DNA of 15,133 bases from Bacteroidota bacterium (lineage in GTDB: Bacteria; Bacteroidota; Bacteroidia; JAADEI01), in contig JAJRPU010000028.1 of NCBI GenBank assembly GCA_024280615.1, positions 1 to 15,133 of the forward strand, in the 5' to 3' direction. Shown one piece after another: positions 7,316-14,750 of the stretch. Both the position numbers and the translations under genes were made by a program. A model generated the notes under the pieces. That model was not told the origin of the DNA and searched no databases. It saw nothing but the letters and a program-made list of their open reading frames with translations. How positions within the stretch are numbered: position 1 is the stretch's first letter; the number at the start of each line of letters is the position of its first letter.

Positions 7316-7323
7316 TAACTTTG
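7316..7323 (+). promoter_or_regulatory. Bacteroidota -7 box (TAACTTTG) for the DUF1599 gene cluster
   Basis: TAACTTTG is an exact TAnnTTTG match ending only 5 nt before the ATG at 7329. With the usual few-base distance from this box to the transcription start, the message would start at or next to the ATG, that is leaderless. Confidence 0.55.
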
Positions 7324-7328
7324 CACAT

Positions 7329-7856
7329 ATGATAACAGAAGTTAAGGATGTTCTGTCTAATGCTCTGGAAATATTTAAAAGCAAGTTGCAGGATTATGGT
7401 ATGGCGTGGCTAGTGCTCAGACCCACAACATTGCTTGATTTGCTTTTCATAAAGGCTCATAGGATAAGAACCATAGAGGAGAAGGGACATCAGGAAGTGC
7501 CTGATTCCATAGAAGATGATTTTATTGGAATAATCAACTATTCCATAATGATGTTGATGTTGTTTGAATGTGATGATTTGAATCTTAGTTCTTCCACTGA
7601 TGAAACATTGGAATGCTATTCCAAGATAGTGGATAAGGTTCTTGCTTTGTTGCAAAAGAAGAATTCTGACTACGGAGATGCGTGGAAGTTAATGCTTCCG
7701 TCCTCGTTCACTGATATAATCCTTATGAAAATACTACGTTTAAGGAATGAAATAGCTAAAAAAGGTTTGAGTAAGGAAATTGTAGAGCCCCACCTTATGG
7801 ACATAATTAATTACTCAATATTTGCTATCTTAACACACAAAAATCAGGAAGAGTAA
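7329..7856 (+). CDS. DUF1599 family protein with two tandem copies of the domain
   Basis: The protein has 175 residues, is soluble and all-alpha. The sequence is an internal duplication. The first half has DYGMAW (22-27), D..FIKAHRIR (37-47) and DDFIGIINYSI (63-73). The second half repeats this as DYGDAW (114-119), DIILMKILRLRN (129-140) and LMDIINYSI (156-164). This matches DUF1599, a small family found mainly in Bacteroidota and in some phages, where related domains have been proposed to take part in nucleotide modification. The acidic and helical pattern recalls MazG-like nucleotide pyrophosphohydrolases, but no reaction has been established to my knowledge. It opens a rightward cluster and is followed after 28 nt by the DoxX-like gene, a neighbourhood I recall from other Bacteroidota. 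The start is fixed by the adjacent promoter box. Confidence 0.82.
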   Translation: MITEVKDVLSNALEIFKSKLQDYGMAWLVLRPTTLLDLLFIKAHRIRTIEEKGHQEVPDSIEDDFIGIINYSIMMLMLFECDDLNLSSSTDETLECYSKIVDKVLALLQKKNSDYGDAWKLMLPSSFTDIILMKILRLRNEIAKKGLSKEIVEPHLMDIINYSIFAILTHKNQEE

Positions 7857-7884
7857 ATAAAAATAACTGAAAAAATCATGTGTT

Positions 7885-9075
7885 ATGAAGAAGATAACAA
7901 AGATATTGGTTGACATTGTCAGGTTTGCAGTTGGAGTCCTTTTCATTTTCTCCGGGATGGTTAAACTGGTTGATCCGCTCGGAACCGCCTACAAATTGGA
8001 GGAATATTTTGAGGTCTTTCACTTTCCCGAATTCTTCAATAATCTGTCATTGTTTTTAAGCATTGCATTTTCGGCTGCTGAGGTTTCCTTAGGCGTCGCT
8101 TTGATTGTTAGCTGGATGCCCACCTTAACCACTTCCGCTCTTCTCGCATTAATAGTATTCTTTACATTCCTTACCGGCTATTCTGCCGTTACCGGTGCCG
8201 TCACAGATTGCGGTTGCTTCGGAGATTTTATTAAACTGACACCTTGGCAATCGTTCTATAAAGACATTGTTCTCACTGTGTTAATTCTGTTCCTTTTCTT
8301 AATGAGGAAACAAATTAGTTCGGGAGGCAAAGTGGCAACTGTCCTGACAGGCATAGCTACCCTTTTCGCTGTGTTATTTGGTGTTTGGAACTATGTGACA
8401 CTCCCTCTGTTTGATTTCCGTCCCTATAAAGCAGGGAATAATATTTGGGAATTGATGCAAATACCACCGGGAGCACCACAAGATGTTTATGAAACAATAC
8501 TTGTTTATAGAAATAAAAAAACAGGTGAAGAGATTGAGATGACCTCTTCAGAGTTCATGTCCCGCTATCAGGAGTTTCAGGACACCACTGTGTGGGAGTT
8601 CGTAACTTCTGAATCCAGATTGGTTCAGAAGGGATACACGCCACCTATCCACGACTTTGTCCTGCTTGACCCTTCCGGGAATGATGTTACGGCGGAAGTG
8701 CTTAATCAATCGGGGACATACCTATTCATAATAGTGTATCCATCAAGATTTTCTATTGATGGTTTGAAAAAAGTCGCTACTGAACTGACAGATTCAGACC
8801 TACCAGTGTTTGTTTTGACTGCATTTCCTAATGATGAATGGGAGAAAATTGAGCGTGACGCCGGGCTGCCAACAAACTGGAAAACGTTATATGTGGACGC
8901 CACCGCTTTGAAAACATTTATTCGTTCTAGCCCGGGTATTGTTCTTATGAATGGACCGGTGGTGATTGACAAATGGCATTGGAGAACTTTTTCTAAAGAA
9001 GCTTTACAAAAGAGTTTATCGCAAATTGAGATTATCGTTCCAGACAAAAATACAGACTTAAATGCCTCGGTTTAA
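7885..9075 (+). CDS. DoxX/MauE-like membrane protein with C-terminal soluble domain
   Basis: The protein has 396 residues. The N-terminal part is DoxX/MauE-like: FAVGVLFIFSGMVKLVDPLGTAYKLEEYF (14-42), further membrane helices near 55-76, 83-104 and 123-140, and a fifth near 148-168. The signature CGCFGD lies at 109-114, just after the third helix. C109 and C111 are the only cysteines in the whole protein, so any redox role must rest on them or on a partner. Residues ~200-396 are soluble. From GTYLFIIVYP onward they look like a degenerate thioredoxin fold (strand, helix, strand VFVLTAF, later GIVLMNGPVVI), but without a CxxC. In MauE-type proteins the membrane part is linked to disulfide chemistry. 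The permease start follows the stop by 2 nt, so the two are co-transcribed. The specific substrate is unknown. Confidence 0.8.
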   Translation: MKKITKILVDIVRFAVGVLFIFSGMVKLVDPLGTAYKLEEYFEVFHFPEFFNNLSLFLSIAFSAAEVSLGVALIVSWMPTLTTSALLALIVFFTFLTGYSAVTGAVTDCGCFGDFIKLTPWQSFYKDIVLTVLILFLFLMRKQISSGGKVATVLTGIATLFAVLFGVWNYVTLPLFDFRPYKAGNNIWELMQIPPGAPQDVYETILVYRNKKTGEEIEMTSSEFMSRYQEFQDTTVWEFVTSESRLVQKGYTPPIHDFVLLDPSGNDVTAEVLNQSGTYLFIIVYPSRFSIDGLKKVATELTDSDLPVFVLTAFPNDEWEKIERDAGLPTNWKTLYVDATALKTFIRSSPGIVLMNGPVVIDKWHWRTFSKEALQKSLSQIEIIVPDKNTDLNASV

Positions 9076-9077
9076 CA

Positions 9078-10130
9078 ATGATTAGATACATAATCAAACG
9101 GCTTTTATATGGGGTTCTTGTTTGGATTGGTGTAGTAGTGGTGATTTTTGTTCTCTTTCAAATTTTGCCCGGGGACCCATCTAGGCTAATAGCAGGACAA
9201 AGGGCAGATAATGAAACAGTCGAAAGAATTAAGAAAGAACTTGGCTTAGACCAACCTTTGCATATTCAATTCATAAGATACTTAAATGATGTTTCGCCTA
9301 TTTCAATGCATAGAAAAAACAAAATTAATAAGTACGATGTTTTACTAACTATTTATGAAGGCGAGGAGTTTGTGACAGTGCTTAAATTGCCGTACCTAGG
9401 TAGGTCATATCATACGAGACGGGATGTGTGGAGCATTATCTGGGATGCTTTTCCCAACACTGCTGCTCTGGCTTTCGCTGCCTTAATGCTTGCTATAGTA
9501 TTCGGTATTTTCTTTGGGTCAATAGCGGCGATACGGCATGGCACTTGGCTAGATGCTTTTATCTCTTCCCTGTCCACTCTCGGTATTTCAACTCCTTCCT
9601 TCTTCGCAGGACTTATCATTGCTTGGTTGTTCGGCTTCCTACTCGCTGAATACACTGGTTTGCCTATGGCTGGCTCACTGTTTGAAATAGACCCATATCG
9701 GGGTAAGGTCCTTAAACTTGAAAATCTCATATTGCCCGCTTTTACTCTCGGAATCAGACCTATGGCTATGATAACACAAATGACAAGGTCGGCGATGCTT
9801 GACATTATGCAGGAACAATTTGTTATTACAGGATATGCCAAGGGCTTGCCTTCATGGAAAGTTACAATATTTTATGTCTTAAGAAATGCTTTAAATCCAG
9901 TTGTTACAATAACAAGCAGCTGGCTGGCTTACCTACTCACCGGTGCTTTCTTCATTGAATATATATTCTCATGGAAAGGAATTGGTTTGCTGGCTGTTAA
10001 GGCTCTTCAAAATATGGATTTCCCAGTGGTGATGGGAGTCGCCCTCTTCTCTGCTTCCCTTTTCGTGCTCATTAACATATTAACAGACATTACCTATGGA
10101 TTGCTTGACCCAAGAGTCTCGTTTAAGTAA
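9078..10130 (+). CDS. OppB/DppB-type ABC transporter permease
   Basis: The protein has 350 residues and follows the peptide-transporter permease family. The N-terminal helix (9-30) is followed by LPGDP (30-34) and the family signature 'LGLDQPLHIQFIRYL' (55-69). A hydrophilic insert at about 70-115 ends in LPYLGRSYHTRR, as in other Bacteroidota members. Then come the five-helix permease core (about 122 to the end) and the EAA coupling loop GYAKGLPSWKVTIFYVLRNALNP (252-274), which contacts the ATPase. The C-terminus, DITYGLLDPRV, is typical. It would be the inner-membrane channel for peptides or similar solutes. No partner permease (OppC), ATPase or binding protein is adjacent, so it must assemble with products encoded elsewhere. 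It lies 2 nt after the DoxX-like gene and 42 nt before rlmB. Confidence 0.9.
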   Translation: MIRYIIKRLLYGVLVWIGVVVVIFVLFQILPGDPSRLIAGQRADNETVERIKKELGLDQPLHIQFIRYLNDVSPISMHRKNKINKYDVLLTIYEGEEFVTVLKLPYLGRSYHTRRDVWSIIWDAFPNTAALAFAALMLAIVFGIFFGSIAAIRHGTWLDAFISSLSTLGISTPSFFAGLIIAWLFGFLLAEYTGLPMAGSLFEIDPYRGKVLKLENLILPAFTLGIRPMAMITQMTRSAMLDIMQEQFVITGYAKGLPSWKVTIFYVLRNALNPVVTITSSWLAYLLTGAFFIEYIFSWKGIGLLAVKALQNMDFPVVMGVALFSASLFVLINILTDITYGLLDPRVSFK

Positions 10131-10148
10131 TTTAATAAGTAATTTAAC
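10125..10148 (+). repeat. 12-bp tandem duplication across the permease stop codon
   Basis: AAGTAATTTAAT (10125-10136) is followed directly by AAGTAATTTAAC (10137-10148), identical at 11 of 12 positions. Because the unit is a multiple of three, the second copy repeats the final AAG-TAA in frame, giving a backup stop. It looks like a slippage duplication. Confidence 0.6.
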
Positions 10149-10172
10149 CTGATTATAAATGTAATTACTACC

Positions 10173-10910
10173 ATGTCAGAAAAAGGACAATACATATATG
10201 GAGTTAGACCCATTGAAGAAGCTGTCAGGGCAGGCAAGCCAATTGAAAAGGTTTGGGTTCAGGCAGGGAAGCGCCTTCCCTCGTCCGTCAATCAACTACG
10301 TAAGCAGGGTGTTCCAGTTCAATATGTCCCGCCCAGATGGTTCAAAAAATGGAGCAATGTTAATCACCAAGGAATTGTAGCATTGATTGCACCGCTTAAA
10401 TATCAACAATTGGAGGATGTGCTGGATATGATGCTTGAACACGGCAATTCAATAGGGGTTGTGTTGGACGGAGTGAGCGACGTCAGGAATGTTGGCTCCA
10501 TAGCCAGAAGCGTGTATGCCATGGGAGGCTCCGCTTTGTTCCTGCCACAAAAAGAAGGAGCGTTACTCTCAGAAGAAGCGATTAAAACCTCTGCAGGAGC
10601 ATTGCTGCACCTACCGGTCACTCGTTACCCATCGCCTCAAAAACTGATCCAATTGGCAGAAGAAAGAGGCATTAATATCGCCGTTACTACCGTGGACACT
10701 ATGTCTGAACCAATTTACAGAGTTCTATTTGAAGGACCGTGGCTCGTGGTAATGGGTGATGAACACAGGGGGGTTAGACCAGCCTTCCTTGACAGGATTG
10801 ATAGAAAAATTACTATCCCAATGAAAAATCTTGATTCTTTAAACGTTGCCAGTGCTACAAGCGTCATAATGTATGAATGGTTGAGACAACAATTACAACA
10901 AGACGAATAG
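10173..10910 (+). CDS. rlmB: 23S rRNA (guanosine-2'-O-)-methyltransferase, RlmB/TrmH (SpoU) family
   Basis: The protein has 245 residues, the usual RlmB length. An N-terminal substrate-binding domain (IYGVRPIEEAVRAGKPIEKVWV, 8-29; NHQGIVAL, 64-71) precedes a SPOUT catalytic domain. Its three SpoU motifs are LDGVSDVRNVGSIARS (98-113), VMGDEHRGVR (193-202) and IPMKNLDSLNVASATSVIMYE (215-235). The asparagine and arginine of motif 1 and the SLNV loop form the trefoil knot that binds S-adenosylmethionine. RlmB methylates the 2'-O of G2251 (E. coli numbering) in the 23S P-loop. SpoU members overlap in sequence, so a tRNA target cannot be fully excluded, but the N-terminal domain favours RlmB. It ends 47 nt before the chosen start of the M23 gene. 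Confidence 0.9.
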   Translation: MSEKGQYIYGVRPIEEAVRAGKPIEKVWVQAGKRLPSSVNQLRKQGVPVQYVPPRWFKKWSNVNHQGIVALIAPLKYQQLEDVLDMMLEHGNSIGVVLDGVSDVRNVGSIARSVYAMGGSALFLPQKEGALLSEEAIKTSAGALLHLPVTRYPSPQKLIQLAEERGINIAVTTVDTMSEPIYRVLFEGPWLVVMGDEHRGVRPAFLDRIDRKITIPMKNLDSLNVASATSVIMYEWLRQQLQQDE

Positions 10911-10926
10911 ACAATTCAGAATACCT

Positions 10927-10934
10927 TAATTTTG
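10927..10934 (+). promoter_or_regulatory. Bacteroidota -7 box (TAATTTTG) for the M23-guaA-PBP genes
   Basis: TAATTTTG matches TAnnTTTG exactly and lies between the rlmB stop (10910) and a GTG codon at 10958. It would put the transcription start near 10940, downstream of the more distant ATG at 10877, and so supports the shorter form of the M23 protein. Confidence 0.45.
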
Positions 10935-10957
10935 CAGTAGAAAATAATCGTAGTAAA

Positions 10958-11929
10958 GTGGCTAAGTATAAACTGAATAGAGAAACTTTAAGATACGAGC
11001 GGGAGGACACATTCCTAAAAAAGGTTGGACTATATTTCATTTTTTCTTTGATACTATTTGCTTTGGGCTTCGGTACGGCATATTACATTCTTACCTCTTC
11101 CGAATGGTTTGAATCACCAAAGGAAAAGAAACTAAGGACTCAATTAGAGAGAGTTCTTGCTAAGTATGAAGAACTAAACAAAGAGGTTGAATATCTTAAT
11201 GCCAAAATGAAATCTCTTGCCTTCAAAGATGATAGCATCTATAGGGTAATCTTTGGTGTTCCGCCAGTGGATGCCACGCTTAGGGAAGGTGCTTATGGCG
11301 GTGTTGAATACGCAAGGAACGTACTTGATATGCCAAATAATGAAATTATAGCGTCTATTGAGCAGAAGGTAAGTCATCTAAAAAGACAGGTTGCCATTCA
11401 ACAAAACTCTTTTGATGAACTATTACAATTGGCTCAAAAATGGAAGGAATATTGGAATCACGTTCCCGCTATTCAACCGGTTGATAATAAGCACCTTAAA
11501 AGGCTGGCTTCCGGATTCGGCTACAGAATAGACCCTATTTACAAGGTTAGAAAATTCCATGAGGGACTTGACTTCTCTGCACCAATCGGGACACCTATAT
11601 ATGCCACAGGCGATGGGGTAGTAGAGAAAGTTAAACGTTCCAGAAGGGGATATGGTAATCACGTGATAATAAATCATGGTTTTGGATATAAGACCCTGTA
11701 TGCTCATATGAGTAAGATAATTGTTAAGCCTGGGCAAAAAGTTAAGCGAGGTCAGATAATCGGTTATGTCGGAAACACAGGAAAGTCCACCGCTCCACAC
11801 CTCCACTATGAAGTTTGGAAAAATGGTAAGAAAGTTAACCCTATTAACTATTTCTTTAATGACCTAACCATTGATCAATATGAAGAGATTGTGCAGAGGG
11901 CTAATAGCAACAAATATTCCCTTGATTAA
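10958..11929 (+). CDS. Membrane-anchored M23 (LytM-like) zinc metallopeptidase
   Basis: The protein has 323 residues from GTG 10958. An ATG at 10877 is in frame but overlaps rlmB. Starting at GTG gives (M)AKYKLNRETLRYERED, which matches the start of Bacteroidota homologues (KYYY..TLSY..), and it lies just after a promoter box. A transmembrane helix at about 25-45 is followed by a coiled coil (about 55-90) and a second helical stretch (about 130-165). The M23 domain (about 186-298) has all zinc and catalytic residues: H201 and D205 (HEGLD), H250 (YAHMS) and H281/H283 (HLHYEV). It should be an active peptidoglycan endopeptidase of the cell-division or cell-wall remodelling type, anchored in the inner membrane and facing the periplasm. 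guaA begins 14 nt downstream. Confidence 0.9.
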   Translation: MAKYKLNRETLRYEREDTFLKKVGLYFIFSLILFALGFGTAYYILTSSEWFESPKEKKLRTQLERVLAKYEELNKEVEYLNAKMKSLAFKDDSIYRVIFGVPPVDATLREGAYGGVEYARNVLDMPNNEIIASIEQKVSHLKRQVAIQQNSFDELLQLAQKWKEYWNHVPAIQPVDNKHLKRLASGFGYRIDPIYKVRKFHEGLDFSAPIGTPIYATGDGVVEKVKRSRRGYGNHVIINHGFGYKTLYAHMSKIIVKPGQKVKRGQIIGYVGNTGKSTAPHLHYEVWKNGKKVNPINYFFNDLTIDQYEEIVQRANSNKYSLD

Positions 11930-11943
11930 TAGCAAAGGATTTT

Positions 11944-13482
11944 ATGAAACCTCAGATAATAGTTGTTGATTTCGGGTCTCAATACACTCAATTAATAGTA
12001 AGGCGTGTCAGGGAAAATAATGTTTATGCAGAGCTTGTTCTGCCTGAGAATTTAGAAAAACATTTGGATAACGATAATCTAAAAGGGATTATATTATCAG
12101 GAAGCCCTTTTTCTGTGTATGATGACAGGGCTCCGGTTGTGGATACCAAACAACTGGCAATGCAATTTCCTATTCTTGGGATTTGTTATGGAGCACAGTT
12201 AATAGCCTTTCAGTGGGGTGGAACTGTTGAAAGGGGAGATACTAGGGAATTCGGTCCAAGCATTATCAGTCAATTTGAGAAGCCGGACCCGTTTATTCAG
12301 GGAATTTCATTACCGTGGAAAGTGTGGATGTCCCATAGTGATGCAATAAAGAAACTTCCCGAAGGTTTTGAAGTACTTGCTTATACGGAAAACAAAATTC
12401 TTTCTATTTTCAAACATAAGGACAGGACTATATATGGAGTCCAGTTTCATCCGGAAGTTGTTCACACTGAGCATGGCACCCAATTGCTTGCGCGATTCCT
12501 TTTTGAGGTGTGTGGGTGCGAACCAACATGGACACCCGCTGAATTTGTACAGGAACAGGAGACAATAATAAGAAATCTGGTTGGTCCCCAAGAACAGGTC
12601 GTTATGGCTGTTTCAGGAGGAGTGGATTCTTCAGTCGCTGCAACTATAATACATAAGGCTATTGGAGACCGATTTCACGGCTTTTTTGTTGACACGGGGT
12701 TGATGAGAAAAGGGGAGCCAACTGAAATAATGGAAGCATATAAACATGTGGGACTTCCTGTTAAACTAATAGATGCCCGAAGCGAGTTTCTCTCTGCATT
12801 GAAAGGTGTAACCGAGCCGGAGGAGAAACGTCGTATCATAGGACACAAGTTCATTGAAGTTTTTGAACGGGAAGCAAAGAAAATAGATGGTGCGAGATGG
12901 CTGGGACAGGGAACTATATACCCTGATGTTATTGAGTCGGCAGCATCGGGAAGCAAAGCAGATAAAATCAAATCCCATCATAATGTTGGAGGCTTGCCTG
13001 AGAAGATGAACCTTAAACTCATAGAACCTTTGCGATTCCTATTTAAGGACGAAGTGAGGAAAATAGGCGAATACCTTGGGCTTCCAGACACCATCCTTAA
13101 AAGACATCCATTCCCAGGTCCCGGCCTTGCTATTAGAATAATCGGGGAAATAACACCAGAAAAGGTTAAATTGCTACAGGAAGCAGATGCCATATTCATT
13201 CAGATGCTTAAGGAACATGGGCTTTATGACTATGTCTGGCAAGCAGGAGTGATACTTCTTCCAATAAAGACTGTTGGGGTGATGGGTGATTCCAGAACAT
13301 ATCAGTATGCCGTGGCATTAAGGACAGTGCTTTCAACAGATGGTATGACTGCTGACTGGGCTCGTCTCCCTCACGAATTCCTCGCTCAGGTCTCAAATCG
13401 CATTATAAATGAAATAGATGGTATTAACAGAGTCGTTTATGATATAACCTCTAAACCACCCGGAACAATAGAATGGGAATGA
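11944..13482 (+). CDS. guaA: GMP synthase (glutamine-hydrolysing)
   Basis: The protein has 512 residues, the full expected length. It makes GMP from XMP, ATP and glutamine. The N-terminal class I glutaminase domain holds the triad C81 (GICYGAQ, 79-85), H169 and E171 (FHPEV). The ATP-pyrophosphatase domain holds the P-loop SGGVDSS (224-230). The C-terminal dimerisation domain ends in KPPGTIEWE, as in nearly all GuaA proteins. Sequences such as KADKIKSHHNVGGLPEKM and RHPFPGPGLA(I)R are classical GuaA signatures. The start ATG at 11944 follows AAAGGATTTT, a weak purine-rich site. Its stop overlaps the next gene by 4 nt (ATGA at 13479-13482), so the downstream envelope protein is translationally coupled to this cytoplasmic enzyme. 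Certain. Confidence 0.98.
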   Translation: MKPQIIVVDFGSQYTQLIVRRVRENNVYAELVLPENLEKHLDNDNLKGIILSGSPFSVYDDRAPVVDTKQLAMQFPILGICYGAQLIAFQWGGTVERGDTREFGPSIISQFEKPDPFIQGISLPWKVWMSHSDAIKKLPEGFEVLAYTENKILSIFKHKDRTIYGVQFHPEVVHTEHGTQLLARFLFEVCGCEPTWTPAEFVQEQETIIRNLVGPQEQVVMAVSGGVDSSVAATIIHKAIGDRFHGFFVDTGLMRKGEPTEIMEAYKHVGLPVKLIDARSEFLSALKGVTEPEEKRRIIGHKFIEVFEREAKKIDGARWLGQGTIYPDVIESAASGSKADKIKSHHNVGGLPEKMNLKLIEPLRFLFKDEVRKIGEYLGLPDTILKRHPFPGPGLAIRIIGEITPEKVKLLQEADAIFIQMLKEHGLYDYVWQAGVILLPIKTVGVMGDSRTYQYAVALRTVLSTDGMTADWARLPHEFLAQVSNRIINEIDGINRVVYDITSKPPGTIEWE

Positions 13483-14750
13483 ATTTGAGACGCATAATAC
13501 TGGTTATTGGTCTGGGCACCATGTGGAATATAATCCTGAATGCTCAGGTTCCGGTGCCTGACTGTGTTGACACAGGACAATGCACTGTGCTTGTATGGCT
13601 CGGCTATGACCTGCCCGCTCCAAAGGTTGACACAACAGCAGATACGCTTATCGTACCTGCTTTGACTCCTTTTCAGCGAAATGCCCTTGAGTTCATCAGG
13701 GGTTTTGAATTGCTTGCTGATTCACCTGCTAGAGCAGTTAAAATAGTCTGGGAGGCAATAGATGCTTCTACGTCTCGCGATGTGATAAGCAAAAAGTGGA
13801 AAAATGCTGATATTATAGTGCCTTTTGGAAATAGGCAATTCGTCCAATCAGTATTTGCAAGGGACTCGCTAAAAGAGAAATACATCATAGTTAACACTTG
13901 GAACGAAACTTCTTGCTGCCCACCTCATAAAGGGTGGCTCCAGTGGTATCCATCGGTTAGACAACATGTTTATACCCTTGTTGAACAGTGGAAAGGCAAA
14001 AAAGTAGTTGTAATTTATCCTCATAATGCTACATATGCAGAAAAACGCTATGTTGAAATAATAAAGCAAATATCAAGCATTTATAAAGACATTGAATTTA
14101 CCTTTTTAGAAAAAGATGTTGTCCATCTTGAAGACCTCCAAAGAGTTCTTGTCCCATTTGATACCACAATAGTGTTCGTTGCTTCGTTGAGATTACCTCT
14201 GGTGTTTAATGTTTTAGAACAACTCTCAATAAATACTGTTTCAGAAGAATATGGCGTAAAAGTCTATGGCTTGCCCACTTGGGTTAAATTCCATCAACTT
14301 GAATATAGCCTCCTTGAAAGGTTTAAACCAGTTGTGGCTTCTCCATTCCATATCAGGGATTCCCTTAAATACTGGCGATTATACGAGCAATACTTAAACA
14401 AATACTATGAGAACTTATGGGGAAATAGCTTCTTTATTGCATATGATATTGGCTCATTCATAATAAAATGGCTTGAATACGCCAGAACATATTGGTTGAA
14501 TCCGGAACCTTTCTATTTTAAAGGAGTTTTGACAGAGGTGACTCTTGAACCTTTCTATGTGGATAGTATGTCCATAGCCAGATGGGAAAACATTTGCGTT
14601 TCACTACTTCGCTTTGAAAAAAGGGATTATAAATGCTACGAGAAATGTAAATGTGAAAATTACTATGAAGACTTAGTTCAGAACACAAATAATTCGTTAT
14701 CCACCCCTAAAACAAATCCAGTTCCCATAAATCAAAAAGAACATAAATGA
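13479..14750 (+). CDS. Exported type I periplasmic-binding-protein-fold protein, lacking LysM
   Basis: The protein has 423 residues from ATG 13479; the ATG two codons upstream would overlap guaA more. A signal peptide (basic MNLRR, hydrophobic to about residue 20, cleavage near NAQ) gives an exported product with a Cys pair close to its start (C29, C35). Residues ~64 to 360 show the Leu/Ile/Val-binding (type I PBP) pattern: FIRGFELLADS, KIVWEAIDAS, ADIIVPFGNRQ, KVVVIYPHNATYAEKRYVEIIK, and a GLPTWVKF...VASPFHIRDS...YEQYLNKYYENLWGNSFFIAYDIGSFI block. In other Bacteroidota the gene after guaA often encodes this fold with LysM repeats. I see no LysM repeat here. The tail is Cys-rich (YKCYEKCKC) and then low-complexity. 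It may sense a cell-wall or amino-acid-like ligand; the ligand is unknown. Confidence 0.7.
   Translation: MNLRRIILVIGLGTMWNIILNAQVPVPDCVDTGQCTVLVWLGYDLPAPKVDTTADTLIVPALTPFQRNALEFIRGFELLADSPARAVKIVWEAIDASTSRDVISKKWKNADIIVPFGNRQFVQSVFARDSLKEKYIIVNTWNETSCCPPHKGWLQWYPSVRQHVYTLVEQWKGKKVVVIYPHNATYAEKRYVEIIKQISSIYKDIEFTFLEKDVVHLEDLQRVLVPFDTTIVFVASLRLPLVFNVLEQLSINTVSEEYGVKVYGLPTWVKFHQLEYSLLERFKPVVASPFHIRDSLKYWRLYEQYLNKYYENLWGNSFFIAYDIGSFIIKWLEYARTYWLNPEPFYFKGVLTEVTLEPFYVDSMSIARWENICVSLLRFEKRDYKCYEKCKCENYYEDLVQNTNNSLSTPKTNPVPINQKEHK

Noticed and set aside
11423..11806. Minus-strand 127-codon open frame inside the M23 gene
   Set aside because: It is a shadow of the peptidase domain, whose catalytic residues are all intact on the plus strand.
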